A stretch of 64,000 bases of DNA from Hungatella sp. UBA3048 (GTDB taxonomy: Bacteria; Bacillota; Clostridia; Lachnospirales; Lachnospiraceae). The stretch is taken from assembly GCA_002367105.1 (NCBI GenBank), contig DFCS01000044.1:106140-170139 (forward strand), given 5' to 3'. Positions within the stretch are counted from its first letter, which is position 1. Each line of letters starts with the position of its first letter. Shown piece after piece: positions 48,801 through 56,863 of this stretch. The position numbers and the translations under genes were made by a program. The notes under the pieces are model-generated. The model was not told the origin of the DNA. It did not search any database and worked only from the letters and a program-made list of their open reading frames with translations.

Positions 48801-49071
48801 AAAAAATGCTGTTTCAGAGGATGAAAAATTATTTAATGAGTTAAAAAGTGTGTTTGAGGTATGGAAAGAAAAACTAAAATTATATGTTGTTAATTTACAT
48901 AAGTATGATAATGAAGGTAAATTAACAAATAATTTAGTAGATATTTTACGTAGTATATTACATATGCACTGCAATAGATTCCGGGGAGATACCACATGGG
49001 AAAGGAAAACTCTAGAATACACTTATAGAAGCTTATATGCGTATAGAAACTATAAGAAATACAATCCTTGA
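45868..49071 (+). CDS. Lanthipeptide dehydratase LanB (class I, full length)
   Basis: 1067-residue LanB that dehydrates Ser/Thr of the precursor using glutamyl-tRNA. The glutamylation domain covers about 1-770, with SSRTTPFGLFCGF (about 91-103) diagnostic of the family. The C-terminal elimination (SpaB_C) domain begins near 790 with WWYLKFYCDN and includes FFIRYADPEFHIRLRIK. Both domains in one protein mark a class I lanthipeptide, not the split enzymes of thiopeptides. GAGGGGG lies 7-8 bases before the ATG. Strongly AT-rich codons, unlike the core genome. Confidence 0.95.
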   Translation: MDYIAKDFIMIRIPLLSEEFLDFVLKESVNNENKFMELVENNVFMEAIQIASPDLYHMIVESKKNNQNTIINKKIINSLCKYAVRASSRTTPFGLFCGFCMGTFGDNTSLILSDHTDTLTKRARADAEWIDNIVVKLEKSKKFMRKINVYKNTVSYKKGYRLINPYLCNENIKKNDAIDISSSIRYSEQVEQVLELCKSGIEFGDLETEMCKLYSGTDHTVIETFLWGLLENGFIISELRMPKANINAIKYLSEIIKRTSLEEELLTDLLEIQKLMEAYCRTCVGDGIYLFDKLQGKMKGVVENSNYLQVDMKMQMNNAQISFKIKNECENIANKLAKLSGYIDGNYNINEYKKEFLEKYSTYIEVSLLELLDPELGLGAPAGYIYPASNRISNVKNLNNSAKAANDLRHYLINKITYSACSTTKNIEFTDKDVVFVDEDIDYMDHILEKYKSNVLPDSFEMNFLIFASDEKEIEKGNYKIGIGPNVGSDRAGRIWGRFADMLSTDERVKYDELYYGLRDCLDENYQLIEIQEEPLSSRVGNIILNCNCSEYQTTIGCKGNEEKQNLELSDIVVGVDTNTNDFYLKSKSLNKKVKFITFNMLNTLVESNLCRFVREISSNRDSCVSRLVDGLFLEGYTYIPRMIYKNVILSPRSWRFTLDSSGINYTDFIKKFNEWRVKWKLPDIIYEKHFDDLFLINLNDSSQVHNLYLDLIKNSILVFVDYGMKEILVKDCNGKKYYSEFVIPFIKESKGGGQNNSLNTANVLKTTSDYTRNKAVYTFYDKERVVTPGFNDWWYLKFYCDNQSADSYLCDNILPWCENHISQGNMIQFFFIRYADPEFHIRLRIKLSGNLYMDVIEPWIRDMINKTGISNMSINSYERELERYGGSLSYSFVEEYFYWDSLFIMKILKNKMSDEYDEELIVMNNICILSCFDLKIDDQIEFFENSYTELNRLKKEYNQYTKKFIILIDHINELLSLKNAVSEDEKLFNELKSVFEVWKEKLKLYVVNLHKYDNEGKLTNNLVDILRSILHMHCNRFRGDTTWERKTLEYTYRSLYAYRNYKKYNP

Positions 49072-49088
49072 GGTGAAAAATAATTATA

Positions 49089-50861
49089 ATGAAAAGTCGA
49101 CAAAATAAGAGTAAAAAGATTTTAAGTTGTTTCATTAGGTGCAGTAGAATATTGTTTGGGACTACTCCTTATTACACTTGTAACATTATTATATGCATTG
49201 TATTGATTGCGATCCAGCCTAGTGTTTCAGTAATGATTATGAGAAATATCATCAACAGTATTCAACAGAAGGATATACCTATACAGGAAATCCTTTTTCT
49301 GGCAGCAATATATATCTTTGTAGATATAACAAATGGATTGATCCTTAAATTAGTATCTTATCTATCTTTTGTTGTTGAGAAAAAATCATCAATAAATGTA
49401 TCGACTGTCATATTGGAAAAGACGAAAGAATTAGATCTTTCAGACTTTGAAAATATGAATACCTATGATTTGATTCAAAGAGCACAAAATGAGAGCAATG
49501 GTAAAATATTTGGATACTTTATGAGTTTTTTATCGATCTTTCAAGCTTTAATTATAGTAATATCCAACTTTTTAATTGTAAAAAGTTGGAGTATTTTTAT
49601 CGTGCTTTTTTTGGCAATAATAACCTTGATCAGAATGATATTTTTAATAAAGTTAGGTGGAGAAAAACATAGTATACTCCGTGAAAGAACGCATAAGGAA
49701 AGAGAAAGATGGTATTATCAATTTTTATTAACAAATGATATTGCATTTAAAGAAATTAAAATATATGATTTGTATCAATATTTTATTGATAAGTTCAAAA
49801 ACCTTAGTAATATTTTCTATGATCAGGATAAAAATATATCTAAAAAACAATTTACTATTGACACATTATTTTCAGTTATAGATTCAGCACTATCAGGAGT
49901 TGTTTTTTGTTTATTAATTATTAGTAGTAAAATAGGCCGGCTTATGATTGGTGATATTGTCGGATATATGAGTAGCATCTCTAATATTAAAAACAACATT
50001 GAGAATTTTTGTTTAAGTATTGCTAATATATGTGAAAGCACACTTTATGTATCACAATTATTTGAGTTGTTGGATATTAATTCCAGACGTTCTATTGAAA
50101 ATGGTAAAGTTGAGATTGATCAAATTAAAAGAATAGAATTAATTAATGTAAACTTTAAATATAGTGGAAAAGATGAGTATGCATTGAAAAATATTAATTT
50201 ATTATTCGAGAAAAATAAAATGGTTTTTTTAGTTGGAAAAAATGGTTCTGGAAAATCCACATTAGTAAAGTTAATATCAGGATATTATCAGAATTATGAA
50301 GGGGATATTTTAGTTAATGGAATTAACTTAAGGGAAATTAATTTAAAACAATATCAAGAAAAGTTGGGAATTTTACTTCAAGACTTTATGATGTATGAGC
50401 TGCCCTTGAGAAGTAATGTGGCTTTATCCAATTTACGTTACTACAATGATGATAAAGAAATTAATGGATTATTACATTCTGTAGGATTTACTAAATATGA
50501 AACATTGGATATGCAGTTGGGGTATTGGTTTGAAAATGGTCATCAATTATCTCGTGGTGAATGGCTGAAAATCGCTCTAGCGCGTGCTTTTATGAAGGAT
50601 GCAGATATTTATATTGCCGATGAACCAAACTCTTCCTTAGATGCCATATCTGAGTCAGAGATTATGCAATACTTTAGACATTTGATAAAAGGAAAAATAT
50701 GTATTATTGTCACTCATAAAATGAGTAACATAGTTACATCGGTAGGAAACATAATTGTCATGAATAATGGTCAGGTAATGCAAATGGGGACACATGATTA
50801 TTTGATGAAAAATTGTTCGATTTATTCAGAACTCTTTCATTGTGAGCCGAGCAATAATTAG
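49089..50861 (+). CDS. Lanthipeptide ABC exporter (LanT-like, no protease domain)
   Basis: 590-residue half-transporter: a six-helix membrane domain (about 20-310) fused to an ATPase with Walker A VGKNGSGKST, signature LSRGEWLKIALARA and Walker B IYIADEPNSSLD. There is no N-terminal C39 peptidase, as in class I LanT, so the leader must be removed by another protease. The signature SRGEW differs from the usual SGGQ. It lies between LanB and LanC with short gaps and overlaps LanC upstream region. No LanFEG immunity transporter is near, so it may also contribute self-protection. Confidence 0.92.
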   Translation: MKSRQNKSKKILSCFIRCSRILFGTTPYYTCNIIICIVLIAIQPSVSVMIMRNIINSIQQKDIPIQEILFLAAIYIFVDITNGLILKLVSYLSFVVEKKSSINVSTVILEKTKELDLSDFENMNTYDLIQRAQNESNGKIFGYFMSFLSIFQALIIVISNFLIVKSWSIFIVLFLAIITLIRMIFLIKLGGEKHSILRERTHKERERWYYQFLLTNDIAFKEIKIYDLYQYFIDKFKNLSNIFYDQDKNISKKQFTIDTLFSVIDSALSGVVFCLLIISSKIGRLMIGDIVGYMSSISNIKNNIENFCLSIANICESTLYVSQLFELLDINSRRSIENGKVEIDQIKRIELINVNFKYSGKDEYALKNINLLFEKNKMVFLVGKNGSGKSTLVKLISGYYQNYEGDILVNGINLREINLKQYQEKLGILLQDFMMYELPLRSNVALSNLRYYNDDKEINGLLHSVGFTKYETLDMQLGYWFENGHQLSRGEWLKIALARAFMKDADIYIADEPNSSLDAISESEIMQYFRHLIKGKICIIVTHKMSNIVTSVGNIIVMNNGQVMQMGTHDYLMKNCSIYSELFHCEPSNN

Positions 50862-50883
50862 CAGATCACCACAAGGAGTATAT

Positions 50884-52209
50884 ATGAAAAAAAATGTGGA
50901 ATTAGTAAATGAATCAAACATCATAATGGATTTAAGTATTATAAATCAGATAAACAACATACTTAATGACTATTTATATAAAATAGAAGAATTACAATAT
51001 AGCATAAAAATAGAAGACATTATCGGAGCTGCATATGTTTATGCAGAAATATATGAGTATGTGGTAAATAAAGACCAATGGAACAATATCATAAGGAGGC
51101 AGTTTATAAGGTTAAAAGAATGTATTGAGCAAGGAGAATTAATGAATGATATGGCGTTATTCGGTGGTTTATGTGAAGCTGGATTAGCTGTTTATCTTTA
51201 TTCAAAAAAAACGGGGCATTACATAAATTTTTGGAAGGAAATACATGAAATAATTTTAGACGATACTGTTAAACTAGTTGAAGAATACCATCAAAAGATT
51301 AACGACTTGCAAATAAGACACTATGACTGCATTACGGGTTTAAGTGGTATTTTAAATTATTTAATTCATACAGATGCAGAACGTGATGATAATAAAGCAA
51401 TTATAGAAGATGTGTTGGGTTATTTACTTAAAATTACTGAAAGAAAACTGGTTAATGGAAAGATAGTCCCAGGTTGGCATATTAGACGAGAAAATCAAAT
51501 ACGGGAGGATGAAAAGGTAAGATTTAAAAATGGTAATTTTGATTTTGGAATATCACATGGAATCGCAGGTCCTTTAGCAGTGCTGTCAATGGCCTACCAA
51601 AAAGGATATTGTATTGAAGGCCAGAAAGAAGCAATTTTATCTATATTAGAAGAATATGAAAGGCTCTCATCGCATTTTAAAGATAGTACCTTGTGGCAAG
51701 GACAATATTCATTTGAAAATTATTTACAGAGTCAACAAGACCCCATTATGAATTACAATAGAATGAGTTGGTGCTATGGTTCAATAGGAATATTAAGAGC
51801 GATAAAGTTAGCGGGATTTGCATTAGATTCCCAAGAGCTGATAGAATGGGAACAAAAAAATGTTTTTAAAATAGCGGGGATGCTATCAAAAGATTATCTT
51901 CTTGATTCACCAATTATCTGCCATGGGTATGCAGGTTTAATGGCTTTGCTTACTATTGAATATAAGGAACATGCTAATTATATACTAAAAGAAAAAATAA
52001 ATGAATTGGCCAATATTATAGTGAAAAAATATAATTCCAATTTTATGTTTGGATTTGAGCATACAGAAATATACTATCATAATGGAAAATATTTGAAAAA
52101 CGAAATGTATGGAAATGAGTTTTTGTATGGAGCATCAGGAATTATTTTATCTCTGATATCTTTAATAAAATTGGATACTTATTGGGAAATACATCTATTA
52201 GCAAAATAA
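50884..52209 (+). CDS. Lanthipeptide cyclase LanC
   Basis: 441-residue cyclase that adds Cys thiols to dehydrated residues, making the (methyl)lanthionine rings. The ATG at 50884 has AAGGAG 7-8 bases upstream. Zinc ligands are seen in the classical places: NRMSWCYGSIGILRA and PIICHGYAGLMAL, with GISHGIAGPLAVLS before them. The alpha-toroid repeats span the C-terminal two-thirds. Full length and intact. Confidence 0.94.
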   Translation: MKKNVELVNESNIIMDLSIINQINNILNDYLYKIEELQYSIKIEDIIGAAYVYAEIYEYVVNKDQWNNIIRRQFIRLKECIEQGELMNDMALFGGLCEAGLAVYLYSKKTGHYINFWKEIHEIILDDTVKLVEEYHQKINDLQIRHYDCITGLSGILNYLIHTDAERDDNKAIIEDVLGYLLKITERKLVNGKIVPGWHIRRENQIREDEKVRFKNGNFDFGISHGIAGPLAVLSMAYQKGYCIEGQKEAILSILEEYERLSSHFKDSTLWQGQYSFENYLQSQQDPIMNYNRMSWCYGSIGILRAIKLAGFALDSQELIEWEQKNVFKIAGMLSKDYLLDSPIICHGYAGLMALLTIEYKEHANYILKEKINELANIIVKKYNSNFMFGFEHTEIYYHNGKYLKNEMYGNEFLYGASGIILSLISLIKLDTYWEIHLLAK

Positions 52210-52254
52210 TGGAACAAAAATGAAATCACATTACTGAGAGGCAGGGATTTAATA

Positions 52255-53475
52255 ATGTGGAATGAACATGTCATATGTTTGAGCAAATGGAACCAACTGA
52301 AAAGTATGAAAGAATTACAACCTGAGAATTGTGAAATATTTGAACCAGATATCTCATTTATAGTTATATGCAAAAATGAAGAAAGATGCATCGAGAGATG
52401 CATTCGGAGTATTCAAAACGAATATGCCAAGGATGATGAAATCATAGTCATTGATACTGGATCTACAGACAATTCAATAAATATTGTTAGCCAGATTGAT
52501 GAATGTAGATTAATTAAAAAGACATGGGAAAATGATTTTTCTATGATTAGAAATTTTGGAATCAATTTAGCTACTAAAACTTGGATATTTTTTATAGATG
52601 CAGATGAGATATTGATAAAAGGATCAATAAAAAATCTGAAAAAGTCTTTAATGATATTAGATTATAATTCTATAAGTAATGTTATTATTTCACCATTAAT
52701 TGTCAATTCAAATTTGCATGTAATTCGAGAAGTAAAGAGAATATTTAAAAAAAATGATGGAATATTTTATTATGGATGTATTCATGAAGAACCTAGAAAA
52801 AATATAGAAAAATCAGGTGCAGATTTAATTCACTTATTCTTGGATAATGTTGCCCTTGAGCATGATGGATATAAAAGGGAAATTGTAAAATTAAAAGATA
52901 AGGCAAATAGAAATACAGATTTATTGAAAAAAATGATTTGTGTTGAACCCCAAAATCCAAGATGGAAATATTTTTTATGCAGGGATGGAAGAAATAGTAT
53001 CAATGAAATGGAATACGAATATCTATTAAATGAAGTAATCCAATTGTCAAGTCAGGAACCGATATTTTTGCGATACCGAATAAGAGCCACAAGTGATTTG
53101 ATAAGCTATTTTATTGATTCTGATAGATTAAATGAAGCTGATATTCTCTTAAATAAATTAGAAAAGTTGGATAATGATTTAAGTGATATCGTTTATTTTA
53201 GGCACTTTATAAAATATGTAAAATGTAAAAAAGAAATTATGCAAATATTTCAATCACTTGTTGAATGCAAAAAAAAATATACAGACATAGAATACGGGGG
53301 GATTCATTCAAGCTATTTTCATATAGATTATTTAATGGGGTTACTATTATTTGATTTAGGCGAGTACCAATATGCATTTCAGATTTATAATCATTTAGAA
53401 GCCAATGAATATATAGATCTGAAAGAAATGTTCAAAAATTTATATAATCAAATGACGAATTTTCTTAATGAATAA
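52255..53475 (+). CDS. Family 2 glycosyltransferase, SunS-like (candidate lanthipeptide glycosyltransferase)
   Basis: 406-residue cytosolic GT-A enzyme. SFIVICKNEERCIERCI opens the fold, IDTGSTDNS (about 66-74) follows, and the metal/nucleotide-sugar DAD motif is at 115-117 (FFIDADE). A second part with YGCIHEEPRKN and a helical C-terminal half (about 210-406) with VEPQNPRWKYFL matches, in order and spacing, what I recall of SunS/ThuS S-glycosyltransferases that modify glycocins. No membrane anchor. Directly behind lanC in the same AT-rich style. A role in glycosylating the lanthipeptide is inference; a cell-wall or glycan role is the alternative. Confidence 0.75.
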   Translation: MWNEHVICLSKWNQLKSMKELQPENCEIFEPDISFIVICKNEERCIERCIRSIQNEYAKDDEIIVIDTGSTDNSINIVSQIDECRLIKKTWENDFSMIRNFGINLATKTWIFFIDADEILIKGSIKNLKKSLMILDYNSISNVIISPLIVNSNLHVIREVKRIFKKNDGIFYYGCIHEEPRKNIEKSGADLIHLFLDNVALEHDGYKREIVKLKDKANRNTDLLKKMICVEPQNPRWKYFLCRDGRNSINEMEYEYLLNEVIQLSSQEPIFLRYRIRATSDLISYFIDSDRLNEADILLNKLEKLDNDLSDIVYFRHFIKYVKCKKEIMQIFQSLVECKKKYTDIEYGGIHSSYFHIDYLMGLLLFDLGEYQYAFQIYNHLEANEYIDLKEMFKNLYNQMTNFLNE

Positions 53476-53605
53476 ATTGTAGGTGGCTGTCACACGAAGT
53501 ATTTTAAAGCAGTAGAAATCGAAAAATATAACTATTAATTCTGCTTAGAAGATAATCAGAGATGAATATTATTATCATGCCTATGGCTTGATAATATGAA
53601 GAGAC

Positions 53606-53738
53606 GGGGAGGCGGACAAAAAGTTGGACTCAAAAATGGCTTGATGTTGGCTCTTATGGCTACAAACGATCGATCTTTCCAGAGGAAATTGCTGGTCCAT
53701 TAGGGCAATCAGTTGGTCCAACTTTTTGTTTGCACCCC
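53606..53738. mobile_element. Small inverted-repeat element (MITE candidate)
   Basis: Outer inverted repeats of about 23-24 bases: ACAAAAAGTTGGAC (53616-53629) matches GTCCAACTTTTTGT (53716-53729) perfectly, extended imperfectly to GGGG/CCCC at both edges. The 133-bp unit has no gene; one frame is open for 45 codons (ending FCLHPL) and could be transposase debris. No target duplication found by eye. Confidence 0.5.
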
Positions 53739-53767
53739 TTATAGAGGCTGAATTAACCTCTTTTTCC

Positions 53768-55078
53768 TTATGAATACAAAATAATCCTCAACTTAAATAA
53801 ATTCTTTTCACACTCTGTTGCTACATATCCATGATACTTTTCAGCTGCTTTTCGGATTGATTCCATTCCTATTCCATGGTTATCTATATCCTCTTTCATT
53901 GATAATAACTTCCCCTGTTTACTTTTTTTTACATCTCCGTTAAAAGTATTCTCTACTAATATGATTAAATTCTTGTCCTCCATTCTCATTAAAAGTTTAA
54001 TGTAATGTTTATTTTTCCATCGGAATCTAATATTAGCTTCTACAGCATTATCTAAAGCATTCCCAAGTATAACACATATATCAGAACTGGCAAATGGTAA
54101 GACAGTTGGTACATCTAATTTTGCATAAAATTCTATCCCATGACTTTTAGCCCATGAGTATTTGTAATTTACAAGAGCATCTATGACAGAATTATCTGTA
54201 TTTACTATGAGTAAATTGTTGAATGGCTCTTCTGCAATAAGCTTTACCAAACATTCGTATAATTCATTATACTTTCCTTCTTTCAATAATTCTTTTAAAT
54301 AAATCAATTGGTTTTTTAAGTCGTGTCTAATTCTTCTAAATTCTTTTGCACTGTTTTCCTTTTCTTTTATGTGGATATCATATAAATCAATAGCCTGTTC
54401 AAACACAAGATTATTTCTTTTTAACTCAAGATTTTCTGACAAATGTAAGTACAACTTGAAAATCAAAAAGTTAATAATAAGCATAACAAATAACGTCATA
54501 AATGAGCTAAAAATATTTATATCGCCCCCAGAATGACATCTCATCATAAAAGAATCATAAACTACATACATGCTTCCATTCAATATCAGTATGAACACTA
54601 TACTATATCTTTGGGGCAATCCATGAACACTATCCTGCTCGAAAAAGACTTGTAATCCTTTTACAAGTATTAATAATAGAACTTTTGATACCAAAGAACC
54701 TAACAAATCTATTGAGTGATTAAAGATACCAAAGGTTATAAATATATAACCTGTTAAAAATTCCATCATCATCCATGTTGAATTATATAAAATAATAAAA
54801 GTGATTTTTCTTAATATACTGCCTTCATTTATTGTACTAATGCAAAAAATCAAAATTATGTTTACTAAAATCCTCATGTAAACTGGCCAATTAACTAATT
54901 GTTGAATCGTACATATCTGCCAAACAAAATAAATACCCCAGAAAGGATAAAAATTCTTTTTCCCTTCTTTTTTTTTAAAGAATGTTTGAAAATATTCCTT
55001 TAAAATCCATAATGATAGTGTAGCCATTAACGCTGCCATTATGGAACTGCCAATCAAGCTTAGAATACACTTACTCAA
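53768..55078 (-). CDS. agrC: AgrC-like sensor histidine kinase
   Basis: 436-residue membrane kinase that would sense the cyclic peptide. About six helices fill residues 1-210; then a coiled dimerisation helix with the phosphorylated His in RIRHDLKNQLIYLKELL, and a GHKL ATPase domain with the N box in LGNALDNAVEAN and a G box around DNHGIGMESIRKAAE. The HATPase_c_5 type is diagnostic of the AgrC/HPK10 group. It lies tail to tail with the biosynthesis genes and shares 8 bases with its regulator. Confidence 0.9.
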   Translation of the reverse strand: MSKCILSLIGSSIMAALMATLSLWILKEYFQTFFKKKEGKKNFYPFWGIYFVWQICTIQQLVNWPVYMRILVNIILIFCISTINEGSILRKITFIILYNSTWMMMEFLTGYIFITFGIFNHSIDLLGSLVSKVLLLILVKGLQVFFEQDSVHGLPQRYSIVFILILNGSMYVVYDSFMMRCHSGGDINIFSSFMTLFVMLIINFLIFKLYLHLSENLELKRNNLVFEQAIDLYDIHIKEKENSAKEFRRIRHDLKNQLIYLKELLKEGKYNELYECLVKLIAEEPFNNLLIVNTDNSVIDALVNYKYSWAKSHGIEFYAKLDVPTVLPFASSDICVILGNALDNAVEANIRFRWKNKHYIKLLMRMEDKNLIILVENTFNGDVKKSKQGKLLSMKEDIDNHGIGMESIRKAAEKYHGYVATECEKNLFKLRIILYS

Positions 55079-55802
55079 TTATATCTCCCCTTACCTTTTT
55101 CCAGTAAAGTTCAGCAATTTCCTTTTTTCTATCCTCACTGAAAAACAGTACTTTTCCATCGAACAACTCAATTTGATCATAAGATATCCTTACAATATAC
55201 CTTGCATTTACCAGATAAGATTGATGGATCCGCCAAAAATCTATTTTTGAAGTTTTTAATCTTGCTTCGACTTCACTGAGTTTTTCATAATATTTAAGTA
55301 TACTTCCATCCGTTTTATATATAGAAATAATACGCCTATTACTCTGAAAATATAAAATATCTTTTATCAAAATCTGATAGGAATCTTTGCCAGATTTATA
55401 CCAAAAAAAAATATCACCTGAAAGAATTTTTTTACACGCTTTAATAAAATATCTACGTAAAACTTCTTTATCTACCGGTTTTACTAAAAATTGAAAGGGC
55501 TGTACATCATATGCTGCTATAGCATATGATGTATAACTGGTAATATAAATAATCAAAACTATTTCATCTATTTCGCGAATTTTTCTAGCTGCCGTAATAC
55601 CATCTATGTTCTTCATTTCGATGTCCAAAAAGATAAGATCATACTCACCTTTCTTTTCATATACATTTCTAGTCAAATCGTTACCATCAAAAAACACATC
55701 GATATCTATTAAGATATTACATTCCTTAGACATTCCCCAAATAATGTCTTCAAATTTTCCTGTAAAATTAACATCATCATCACAGATGGCAACTTTTATC
55801 AT
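55071..55802 (-). CDS. agrA: AgrA-like LytTR response regulator
   Basis: 243-residue regulator; ATG at 55802 is chosen because GGAGG lies 9 bases upstream. The receiver domain has CDDD (8-10) and the phosphorylated Asp60 in LIFLDIEMKNIDG. The C-terminal LytTR DNA-binding domain (about 135-243) has YFQSNRRIISIYKTDG and WRIHQSYLVNARYI. Targets are probably the AAAAGTTACA repeats before agrD, closing the quorum-sensing loop. Confidence 0.92.
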   Translation of the reverse strand: MIKVAICDDDVNFTGKFEDIIWGMSKECNILIDIDVFFDGNDLTRNVYEKKGEYDLIFLDIEMKNIDGITAARKIREIDEIVLIIYITSYTSYAIAAYDVQPFQFLVKPVDKEVLRRYFIKACKKILSGDIFFWYKSGKDSYQILIKDILYFQSNRRIISIYKTDGSILKYYEKLSEVEARLKTSKIDFWRIHQSYLVNARYIVRISYDQIELFDGKVLFFSEDRKKEIAELYWKKVRGDIIE

Positions 55803-55902
55803 ATGCTTTATCCTCCATTCATGAAAATTTCTAATTCGCAATAATATTGCAAAAATAAGCGATTTATCCTTCTCTTTCGATCAACTATTACAGAATATCA
55901 TT

Positions 55903-55931
55903 ATTATGCCATAAATATCCAGTAATGTCAC
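55903..55931 (-). promoter_or_regulatory. Promoter of agrAC
   Basis: Minus strand GTGACA (55926-55931) and CATAAT (55903-55908), spacer 17. The 55932-56146 stretch upstream shows no gene; it is the right boundary of the AT-rich island. Confidence 0.6.
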
Positions 55932-56146
55932 TTCCTTATATGAATTAATTATTTCCGCAACGCTGTACTAGAACCCTCATGAGACATCTTTATTATGAAT
56001 TACAATTGGTAAGTCATATACCTTAGTGAGGCATGTGAGAGTAGCAAGGAAACAGGTCTGAATAGATTTGAAAAATTCCAAACCTTCGGGGTCCCAAACA
56101 GGCCATGAATGAATATATTAAAATAAAAAGGTAAGTTTGCCAGGAT

Positions 56147-56767
56147 ATGCGTGATATATTAATTCTTGTGCTGGCGCTTTGCACCGACACCTTTGTTGCC
56201 AGCATTGCCTACGGGGCTAACCGTCTGAAGATTTCCTGCGGAAAGGTGATTGCAGTAAATTTGATTTGCAGTGGCTGTCTGGGTGCTGCTCTTATATTTG
56301 GAAGCGTGATCAGCGGTTTGGTACCGGAAAATCTTGCAAAAGGGGCTGCATTTTCCTGCCTGTTTCTTCTGGGCGTAATAAAGCTTCTGGATTATACCAT
56401 TAAAAAATATATTAACAACCATGTAAATGTTCAAAAGAATCTTACATTCTCTATCTCCGGCCTGAGCATCATCATAAATATATACGGGAATCCTTTGGCA
56501 GCAGACTGGGATCACTCGAAGTCTCTGTCCTGGAAGGAAACCATCATGTTCTCCCTGGCCATGTCCCTGGACAGTCTGGTGGCTGGGGCTTTATCCGGAT
56601 TTCTGATGATTCCACCGGGGCTTACGGCCCTATGTGCCATGATTGTGGGTACTGCCGTCATGTATATCGGCCTTTTTCTGGGACATAAGATTGCAGCATT
56701 AAAAGGCTGGGATTTAACCTGGGTCAGCGGCATACTGTTTTTGTTCCTGGCATTTGGGAAATTATAA
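56147..56767 (+). CDS. ytaF: YtaF family sporulation membrane protein
   Basis: 206-residue polytopic protein of the YtaF/MntP (LysE-like efflux) superfamily; YtaF was named from a sporulation context. Two homologous halves: LALCTDTFVASIAYGANRLKIS at the start and FSLAMSLDSLVAGALSGF in the middle, each with the conserved Asp expected to bind a divalent metal. Six helices. Weak ribosome site. Whether it exports Mn2+ is unknown. Confidence 0.87.
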   Translation: MRDILILVLALCTDTFVASIAYGANRLKISCGKVIAVNLICSGCLGAALIFGSVISGLVPENLAKGAAFSCLFLLGVIKLLDYTIKKYINNHVNVQKNLTFSISGLSIIINIYGNPLAADWDHSKSLSWKETIMFSLAMSLDSLVAGALSGFLMIPPGLTALCAMIVGTAVMYIGLFLGHKIAALKGWDLTWVSGILFLFLAFGKL

Positions 56768-56777
56768 TAATTAAATT

Positions 56778-56822
56778 AAAAATGGGGTTCCGCTCATTTA
56801 AATGGGTTGCACCCCATTTTTA
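56778..56822 (+). terminator. Terminator after ytaF
   Basis: AAAATGGGGT and GCACCCCATTTTT pair around an inner CATTT/AAATG stem, then T-rich. Confidence 0.7.
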
Positions 56823-56863
56823 TTTGCGGTATAATCGTTATCAAAAAACAGGAGCAATCATTT

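Noticed and set aside
53606..53738. A 45-codon open frame inside the small inverted-repeat element as a gene
   Set aside because: No start or ribosome site and an in-frame stop just upstream; at best transposase debris.
55932..56146. A manganese (yybP-ykoY) riboswitch before ytaF
   Set aside because: The conserved paired-loop motifs of that aptamer could not be found in the leader.
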